DNA from: an uncultured Clostridiaceae bacterium
Lineage (GTDB): Bacteria > Bacillota > Clostridia > TANB77 > CAG-465
Assembly: GCA_947381905.1 (NCBI GenBank)
Contig: CANCXL010000017.1
Coordinates: forward strand, 1-37,911
Length of the DNA: 37,911 nucleotides
Direction: 5' to 3'
Shown: piece after piece, positions 32,303 to 37,911 of the stretch
Layout: the number at the start of each line of letters is the position of its first letter
Numbering within the stretch: position 1 is the stretch's first letter
Position numbers and translations under genes: made by a program
Notes under the pieces: model-generated
What the model saw: only the letters and a program-made list of their open reading frames with translations
The model's database searches: none
What the model was told of the DNA's origin: nothing

Positions 32303-34384
32303 TTATTCCTCCCTTATTATATTTCTACTTTGAAAATATGTTGCAACAAAATATGTTCCATATATTCCACCTATAATAACTATAGTAGCAATAATTGAAG
32401 GAATAAGTTCATCATTACGTGCAAGACCACTCATAACTTTTAGTGCAAATTGTATTCCAAATACAGAGTGAATTACAGCAAGTAAAAGTGGCATTAAGAA
32501 AAATATTCCGATTTGCATAAATAATGATTTATTTATCATTTTTTCATCGCAGCCTATTTTTCTAAGTATTGTATACCTTTGCTTATTATCCGAGCTTTCT
32601 GTTAATTGCTTTAATGCAAGAATTGCTGCACTAGAAATAAGGAATATTATACCAAGATATATTGCAATAAATAATACTATAGTCACTATTCCTACACTTG
32701 ATTCTATAATAGCAATTTTAGTCATTCCATCAATTTCTATACCATTGTTTGCTAGACTTTGAACAAATCCAGAATCACTGCTTGAAAATATATTATTTAT
32801 CTCTTTCTTTTCTTCTTCAGTGTTTGCATTATAATTTGCAACTAACACTTGTTGCTCTGTCATTTCATCTTTTAAAGGACAACTATCTGGAACGAGTATT
32901 ATTCCTGTATTTACATGACTTGTGGACATAAATACATATCCTTCTTGGCACTCGTTATATTTAGCTTTATACTTAATTCCTGCAACTGTTATATCATTTC
33001 CATTTTGTAGTGCAGAATTTCTTGCTTCCTTCATAGACTTAAAATCACATAGCATTATATATTCATTATCTTCTAATGTATATTCTTGTAGTCCATATAA
33101 CTTTGCAACCTTATTATAATCTGATACTTTTATAATCTCTTCTGCAGTATCATATGCAAGATTTGGAAAACTTGCTTTTACATTATCTAAGTTTTCGCCA
33201 AAAAAGTCTCCCCAAGTTAAATTTTTATCTGTATATATAGGTATCTCTACTATATCTTTTAAAATATTCATATCAAGTCCATTATTTTTTAAAGTTTCTT
33301 GAATTGATATTCTTGAATCTTCTATTTGTTCTTTGGTATAAATAATTTCTCTTCCCCATTTATTTATATATTTTTCTGGCAAATATGCAGTCTTTTGCAA
33401 ATTTATATCTACTGGTGTCATCTCTTTTAAATCCTTTTCCATTGTTCCTCTTAAAGATAAGCTTACAGAAAGAACAGAAATAGTTATAAATAGCATTAAA
33501 CAAATTACACTCATACTTATTACTGTAGTATTAATCTTATTATTAATTTGCCTTAGCACAAACATATTTGTATCTTTTAAATATATACCTTTTAATTTCT
33601 GTATAACCTTTATTATAAATCCTGATAAAGACCAAAAGACAAGAATTGTTCCTATAACTCCCATAATAATTGCGATAAAGAGTTCTTCTTGGGTTACTGA
33701 ATTACTTGCTACAACTTTATAATATGCCATTCCTAAAATTATTGATGCAACTAAAAATATTATAATTGATATTATTGGATTTTTTATTTTTACCTTTTCA
33801 TTCTTTTTAGAAGCATTTAGTAAATTTATAAGTTTATATTTAGATATAGTAAATGTATTAAATAACATTGCTGCAACATACATTATGGCAAAATATATAC
33901 ATGTTTTCATACACGATTCAGCTGAAAAAACAAACTCAAACTTCGTCATATCTGCTTGAAACATTTTAGCAACAAGTATTGACATAAATTGTGAGCCAAA
34001 AATTCCTACAACTATTCCAACAACTAAAGAAATTATACCAATTATTATAGTCTCCATAAGTATAATTTTTGAGATTTGTCTTCTCCCCATACCAAGAGTC
34101 ATATATATACCAAACTCTTTTTTTCTTCTATTAATCAAGAAATTATTAGCATAAACTATTAATAGTCCTAATATAACTGCAATAAAAACAGAAATCATAC
34201 CAAGCATACTTATCATTAGTTTTATAAGCTCTTTTTGTGATTGTGTTACTTGAAGCATTGCTTGTTGACTATCAAGTGAATTAAACATATAAAATATAGT
34301 AACACCTAACACCAAAGTTAAGAAATATATTGTATAATCTTTAAAACTCTTTTTTATATTTTTAAGTGATAGTTTAAATAACAT
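32303..34384 (-). CDS. BceB/YxdM-type FtsX-like permease
   Basis: A 693-residue permease with ten membrane helices: one at 18-36, three around 55-155, two around 200-260, one near 285, then a large extracytoplasmic domain (about 305-555), and three at the C-terminus. The FtsX-type phrase RRKEFGIYMTLGMGRRQI is near residue 86. The large outer domain is the feature that lets Bce-type permeases bind peptide antibiotics or their lipid complexes. It overlaps the ATPase end by 11 bp. Together they would act with the kinase as a flux-sensing complex. Substrate unknown; Yxd systems respond to cationic peptides. Confidence 0.93.
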   Translation of the reverse strand: MLFKLSLKNIKKSFKDYTIYFLTLVLGVTIFYMFNSLDSQQAMLQVTQSQKELIKLMISMLGMISVFIAVILGLLIVYANNFLINRRKKEFGIYMTLGMGRRQISKIILMETIIIGIISLVVGIVVGIFGSQFMSILVAKMFQADMTKFEFVFSAESCMKTCIYFAIMYVAAMLFNTFTISKYKLINLLNASKKNEKVKIKNPIISIIIFLVASIILGMAYYKVVASNSVTQEELFIAIIMGVIGTILVFWSLSGFIIKVIQKLKGIYLKDTNMFVLRQINNKINTTVISMSVICLMLFITISVLSVSLSLRGTMEKDLKEMTPVDINLQKTAYLPEKYINKWGREIIYTKEQIEDSRISIQETLKNNGLDMNILKDIVEIPIYTDKNLTWGDFFGENLDNVKASFPNLAYDTAEEIIKVSDYNKVAKLYGLQEYTLEDNEYIMLCDFKSMKEARNSALQNGNDITVAGIKYKAKYNECQEGYVFMSTSHVNTGIILVPDSCPLKDEMTEQQVLVANYNANTEEEKKEINNIFSSSDSGFVQSLANNGIEIDGMTKIAIIESSVGIVTIVLFIAIYLGIIFLISSAAILALKQLTESSDNKQRYTILRKIGCDEKMINKSLFMQIGIFFLMPLLLAVIHSVFGIQFALKVMSGLARNDELIPSIIATIVIIGGIYGTYFVATYFQSRNIIREE

Positions 34385-35141
34385 CGTTCAAATCACCTCC
34401 AAGAAGTGTTTGTACCTCAATTATCTTTTCAAAGAATTCTTTTCTACTACTATCTCCTTTTATTATTTCAGTAAATATCTTTCCATCTTTTATAAATATT
34501 ATTCTGTCTGCATAACTTGCTGTAAAAGCGTCATGAGTAACAACTAAAAAAGTAGTGTTTAGTTTTTCATTTAAATATTCAAAACTTTCTAATAATTGCC
34601 TTGCCGATTTAGAATCAAGTGCACCTGTTGGCTCATCTGCAAGTACAATTTTAGGATTTGTAATTATAGCTCTTGCTGATGCTATTCTTTGCTTTTGCCC
34701 TCCTGATACTTGATATGGATATTTTTCTAAAATAGCACTTATATTTAACTTTTGAGCTATTTCTTCTACCCTTTTTTCTATTTCTTTTGGTTTAACTTTT
34801 TGAATTGTTAAGGCTAGCGCTATATTTTCATACGCTGTAAGTGTATCTAGTAAGTTAAAATCTTGAAAAATAAATCCCAGTTCTTCTCTTCTAAATTTAT
34901 TTAATTTATTATGTTTTAATTTAGTTATATCTTCTTTATTTATTAAGATATGTCCTGATGTTACTTTATCTATTGTTGAAATACAATTTAAAAGTGTGGT
35001 TTTTCCTGATCCTGACGCTCCCATTATCCCAACAAATTCTCCATCTTGTACATTAAAACTAATATTATCTATTGCTTTTGTCAAATTAGATTTATTTCCA
35101 TAATATTTTTCTATATTTTTTACTTCTAATATATTACTCAT
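34374..35141 (-). CDS. BceA/YxdL-type ABC ATPase
   Basis: A 255-residue ATPase of the MacB/LolD-like class. Walker A is GASGSGKTT (about residues 40-48), Q-loop FIFQDFNLLDTLTAYENI in short form FQDFNLLD, signature VSGGQKQR, Walker B IVLADEPTGALDSKS in short form VLADEP, switch VVTHD. ATG 35141 follows AAAGGAG. It opens the transporter half of the operon after a 92-bp gap that carries its own promoter and is coupled to the permease by an 11-bp overlap. Confidence 0.95.
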   Translation of the reverse strand: MSNILEVKNIEKYYGNKSNLTKAIDNISFNVQDGEFVGIMGASGSGKTTLLNCISTIDKVTSGHILINKEDITKLKHNKLNKFRREELGFIFQDFNLLDTLTAYENIALALTIQKVKPKEIEKRVEEIAQKLNISAILEKYPYQVSGGQKQRIASARAIITNPKIVLADEPTGALDSKSARQLLESFEYLNEKLNTTFLVVTHDAFTASYADRIIFIKDGKIFTEIIKGDSSRKEFFEKIIEVQTLLGGDLNDVI

Positions 35142-35166
35142 AATTAGATCTCCTTTCTACGTTATA

Positions 35167-35221
35167 ATTATACATAAGTCTTTTTTCACGTTCCATCGAT
35201 TTATATTACATTTCCTTACAT
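35167..35221 (-). promoter_or_regulatory. Response-regulator-type promoter before the ABC genes
   Basis: A -10 TATAAT lies at 35167-35172 with no good -35. Upstream, two direct copies of ATGTAA (minus strand; 35206-35211 and 35216-35221) sit exactly 10 bp apart, the usual pattern for an OmpR-type regulator dimer. This fits control of the transporter by the neighbouring response regulator. Confidence 0.55.
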
Positions 35222-35233
35222 TTTTGAAACGTT

Positions 35234-36253
35234 CTATTTAATATTAGTATAACTATTTTTAGGAAATACTAATTTAACAATAGTTCCTTCCTTAAAAATT
35301 GATTCAATATTTATTGATAATGCTAATTTATCACAAAGCTTTTTACAAAGGTATAATCCAATACCTGTAGATTTCTTATCTTGTATTCTGCCATTATATC
35401 CAGTAAACCCTTTTTCAAACACTCTATTAATATCTGAAGATTTAATTCCTATACCATTGTCCTTAATATAAAGTACTATATTTTCTTTATTACATTTAGA
35501 ATAAAATTCTAGTGATAATGTTTTACTTAAATCTTTATATTTTATACTATTTTGAATAATTTGATTTAATATAAAAACAATCCATTTATGATCTGTGCTA
35601 ACACTATAATCTAAATCATGCATGTTTAATACAGCTTTTTCTCTAATTAAGCTATTTTTATTTTTCTTAACACTTTCATTTATGATATCACTAAGTTTTA
35701 TATTTTTAATGTAATAATCTTTTTCTACAGTGTTACTCCTTGCATAAAACAAAGCTTGTTCAACATATCCTTCAATTTTATCAAGCTCTTCATCTATACT
35801 TCTTGTAACTTCATTTTTGTTATTTTCAACTATCATCTTACTAGATGATATTGGTATCTTTATTTCATGTATCCATAGTTCTACATATTCTTTATAATCT
35901 TGTGTTAAGTATTTATACTTACTTACATTATCTGTCATAGACTTATCTATTTCACTTAAATATTCTAATAATAGCTTTCCTTCAATAAAATTTGTAGGCT
36001 TTATTATTTCTGTAATCAAATATTTTTCATCTAAATCTTCAAGTGTTTCTTTTATGTTGTTATAAAATTTTCTTTTATTATAATATTCAACAATAATTCC
36101 AATAAAATATGATAATATTATTACCACTATTGTATATATCCTAATAAATCTTCCAACTGGAAATGCAAGTAAAAATATTTCTATCGTCAGTAGTGCAAAC
36201 ATAATCAAACTTATTTGCATAGCTTTATCTTTTAAAAACTCTTTAAAACTCAT
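35234..36253 (-). CDS. BceS/YxdK-type intramembrane-sensing histidine kinase
   Basis: A 339-residue kinase with two membrane helices (about 13-31 and 37-56) and almost no outer loop, the layout of kinases that sense through their transporter. The phospho-acceptor is His129 in WIHEIKIPIS. ATPase boxes: N-box NQIIQNSIKY, G1 KDNGIGI, G2 GTGIGLYL-like phrase STGIGLYLCK. The ATG shares one base with the response-regulator stop. It would phosphorylate that regulator when the permease is working on its peptide substrate. Confidence 0.93.
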   Translation of the reverse strand: MSFKEFLKDKAMQISLIMFALLTIEIFLLAFPVGRFIRIYTIVVIILSYFIGIIVEYYNKRKFYNNIKETLEDLDEKYLITEIIKPTNFIEGKLLLEYLSEIDKSMTDNVSKYKYLTQDYKEYVELWIHEIKIPISSSKMIVENNKNEVTRSIDEELDKIEGYVEQALFYARSNTVEKDYYIKNIKLSDIINESVKKNKNSLIREKAVLNMHDLDYSVSTDHKWIVFILNQIIQNSIKYKDLSKTLSLEFYSKCNKENIVLYIKDNGIGIKSSDINRVFEKGFTGYNGRIQDKKSTGIGLYLCKKLCDKLALSINIESIFKEGTIVKLVFPKNSYTNIK

Positions 36254-36936
36254 TATTTGTTCCCTCTATTTAATATATATCCTTGTCCTCGTTTAGTCTC
36301 TAATAAATCTTTTAAACCTATTTCTGAAAGTTTATTTCTAAGCCTATTTATATTCACTGTTAGTGTATTATCATCTATAAAACTTTCATTATCCCATAAA
36401 TATTCTATTATATTATCTCGTGATACTATCTTTTCTCTATTTTGACATAAAAGTTTAAGTATTCTAAATTCATTTTTCGTAAGTTCAATGAACTTACCTT
36501 CTTTTTCAATTAAGCTCTTTGACATATTTAATATAAATTCACCACAATTTATCTTATCTTGTGAATACTCATTTCTTTTACTTCTTCTTAGTAATGCTTC
36601 AATTTTTGCAAGTAAAATTCTAATGTTAAATGGCTTTGTCACATAATAATCTGCGCCATAATTTAAGCTAATTAATTCATCAAGTTCACTATCTCTACTT
36701 GTTATAATAATGATAGAAATATCTGATACTTTTCGTAACTCTTTGCATATATATTGTCCATCAATATTTGGAAGATTAATATCTAGTAATAATAAATCTG
36801 GATTTATATCTATAATATCATTTATAGTGTTTGAAAAAGATTCTAAAACATATGCTTCATATCCGCTATTGTTTAAAAATATTTTTAATTCTTCTCTTAG
36901 CTTCTTATCATCTTCTACAATTAGTATTTTCTCCAT
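36253..36936 (-). CDS. BceR/YxdJ-type response regulator (OmpR family)
   Basis: A 227-residue regulator. Receiver domain 1-115: acidic pair Glu8/Asp9/Asp10, phospho-acceptor Asp52 (LLDINLP), Ser80 and Lys101 (VTKPF). OmpR-type winged helix 130-225 with LTKNEFRILKLL and DDNTLTVNINRLRNKL, ending in GQGYILNRG. ATG 36936 follows GGAGG; a TATAAT -10 sits at 36960-36965. First gene of the Yxd-like operon; probably binds the ATGTAA repeats ahead of the ABC genes. Confidence 0.95.
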   Translation of the reverse strand: MEKILIVEDDKKLREELKIFLNNSGYEAYVLESFSNTINDIIDINPDLLLLDINLPNIDGQYICKELRKVSDISIIIITSRDSELDELISLNYGADYYVTKPFNIRILLAKIEALLRRSKRNEYSQDKINCGEFILNMSKSLIEKEGKFIELTKNEFRILKLLCQNREKIVSRDNIIEYLWDNESFIDDNTLTVNINRLRNKLSEIGLKDLLETKRGQGYILNRGNK

Positions 36937-36978
36937 CTTTTGCCTCCAATTACATAAATATTATACCATACATATATA

Positions 36979-37012
36979 AATAATAACCTTACGTTTTCGT
37001 AAGGTTATTATT
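36979..37012 (-). terminator. Intrinsic terminator of the ZIP transporter gene
   Basis: Perfect 15-bp stem with TTTT/AAAA loop (arms 36979-36993 and 36998-37012), directly next to the stop codon. Confidence 0.8.
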
Positions 37013-37792
37013 TTATCCTAAGGCTATATCTAAAATCATCATAATTATAAATCCAACTGATACACCAATTATTCCTATTTTAGCATAATCACCATGCTGA
37101 GATTCTGGTATAAGTTCCTCAACTACTACATACATCATTGTCCCCGCTGCAAAAGACAGTACATATGGAAGTATAGGTACAACTAAATTTGTAAGTAATA
37201 CAGTTATTGCAGCAGCTATTGGTTCTACTATTCCAGATAAGCTTCCAAAAATAAATGCTTTATGTTTAGATATTCCTTCATTTTTAAGAGGCATTGATAT
37301 AATTGCACCCTCTGGAAAATTCTGAATAGCAACTCCTATGGCAAGCGCAAATGCCCCAGCAAGTGTTATTCCAGCATTTCCAATTAAAGCTCCTGCAAAA
37401 GTTACACCTACTGCCATACCCTCTGGAATATTATGAATAGTGATTGCAAGTAACATCATTGTAGTCTTTTTTATTCTTTTTTTGATAGAATCTTCTCTAT
37501 CCATCTTATCCACCTTAAAATATGGAATTAAAGCTTCCAAAAGTAATAAAAACAAAATTCCAAGAGTAAATCCAATAGAAGTAGGAATCCATGATAACTT
37601 TCCAAGATGTTCTGACATGTTAATAGCTGGTATCATTAAAGACCAAACTGATGCTGCAATCATAACACCAGATGCAAATCCTAATAGTAATTTTTCTATT
37701 TTCTTATTTATCTTATCTTTCATAAAAAATACCATTGAAGAACCTAGAACAGTTCCTAAAAAAGGTATTATTAATCCTATAATTAAATTCAT
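37013..37792 (-). CDS. ZIP-family divalent metal transporter (GufA/ZupT-like)
   Basis: A 259-residue importer with eight membrane helices. The two metal-site helices are clear: HNIPEGMAVGV (about residues 121-131) and NFPEGAIISMPL (about 158-169), where the His/Asn/Glu residues form the binuclear site. A charged loop DKMDREDSIKKRIKK precedes helix 4. The start is ATG 37792 with AAAGGAGG. It moves zinc and often manganese or iron into the cytoplasm. Monocistronic between a terminator and a dyad-rich upstream region. Confidence 0.93.
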   Translation of the reverse strand: MNLIIGLIIPFLGTVLGSSMVFFMKDKINKKIEKLLLGFASGVMIAASVWSLMIPAINMSEHLGKLSWIPTSIGFTLGILFLLLLEALIPYFKVDKMDREDSIKKRIKKTTMMLLAITIHNIPEGMAVGVTFAGALIGNAGITLAGAFALAIGVAIQNFPEGAIISMPLKNEGISKHKAFIFGSLSGIVEPIAAAITVLLTNLVVPILPYVLSFAAGTMMYVVVEELIPESQHGDYAKIGIIGVSVGFIIMMILDIALG

Positions 37793-37804
37793 TTAATGTT
37801 CCTC

Positions 37805-37846
37805 CTTTAGTATTCTATTCGACTAAAGTTATCGTCGTAACTAAAG
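37805..37846 (-). promoter_or_regulatory. Dyad-rich upstream region of the ZIP transporter
   Basis: CTTTAGT (37805-37811) and ACTAAAG (37822-37828) are inverted 7-bp arms 10 bp apart; a further ACTAAAG lies at 37840-37846, and AGTTA/TAACT (37827-37842) form a second dyad with a 6-bp centre. Such overlapping dyads ahead of a metal importer suggest a metal-sensing repressor; the regulator is not identified and no clear -10 is visible. Confidence 0.35.
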
Positions 37847-37849
37847 AAT

Positions 37850-37911
37850 AACAAAGGTAACAAATAAATTTGTTACGCTCCAAAACTATTTCATAGTTTT
37901 GGATTTTTTAT
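37850..37911. repeat. Two-hairpin repeat, copy B (runs off the window)
   Basis: Same element as 13333-13395, with both stems unchanged. The window stops at the exact base where copy A passes into the sequence next to tnpB, so the element may continue outside. Confidence 0.8.

Noticed and set aside
1-37911. tRNA or rRNA genes
   Set aside because: No GC-rich stretch with cloverleaf-like arms or rRNA-like sequence was seen; the whole window is AT-rich coding sequence with short gaps.

Overview
The window is very AT-rich, with strong AGGAGG-type ribosome binding sites, TAATG stop/start overlaps and compact hairpin-plus-T terminators. Its protein families are typical of Firmicutes: BceAB-type ABC transporters, XRE regulators with membrane tails, SpaA-type adhesins, YxeA, and NPCBM and F5/8C surface modules. 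Together they suggest a host-associated, probably gut, member of Clostridia. The genus cannot be read from the sequence. Every supported gene lies on the minus strand, so transcription runs from high to low coordinates throughout.

From the low end: a truncated DUF4097-type gene with an overlapping XRE membrane regulator (1-1276); a two-gene unit of an Asp-box membrane protein and a nitroreductase (1525-3145); a 1,502-residue SpaA-type adhesin with an N-terminal thioester domain (3275-7783); a GNAT acetyltransferase; and a TetR-ABC export operon of regulator, ATPase and two ABC-2 permeases (8502-12343) with two abutting palindromic operators. Then follow an XRE plus small membrane-protein pair, a TnpB-only IS200/IS605-type element (about 13333-14820), another XRE membrane regulator, a YgjV-like gene broken by one in-frame TAG, a short-chain dehydrogenase, and an ECF sigma/anti-sigma pair.

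The centre is an 8.2-kb gene (18172-26343) for a 2,723-residue surface protein: signal peptide, NPCBM domain, transglutaminase-like Cys/His/Asp core, TPR-like helices, a duplicated spacer plus F5/8C block, fifteen Ig-like repeats of two types, and a C-terminal membrane anchor. Upstream of it lie an XRE/DUF4825-like regulator, a metallo-beta-lactamase-fold enzyme, an XRE/membrane-protein pair under a textbook self-repressing promoter, and a GIY-YIG protein.

A three-gene operon of unknown function (29914-31709) sits between two exact 27-bp direct repeats; its first and third proteins share a domain. Next is a complete Yxd/Bce-type peptide-sensing and detoxification operon (response regulator, kinase, ATPase, permease, YxeA; 31956-36936) and a ZIP metal transporter. 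The window ends inside a two-hairpin repeat that is also found beside tnpB, which predicts a second related element just outside.

Overall this is an accessory envelope region: two large adhesins, two export systems, five XRE-type regulators (four membrane-fused or paired with a membrane protein), an ECF sigma system and at least one mobile element. The best candidates for undescribed biology are the transglutaminase-like giant surface protein, the direct-repeat-flanked three-gene module, and the TnpB with a rearranged active site.
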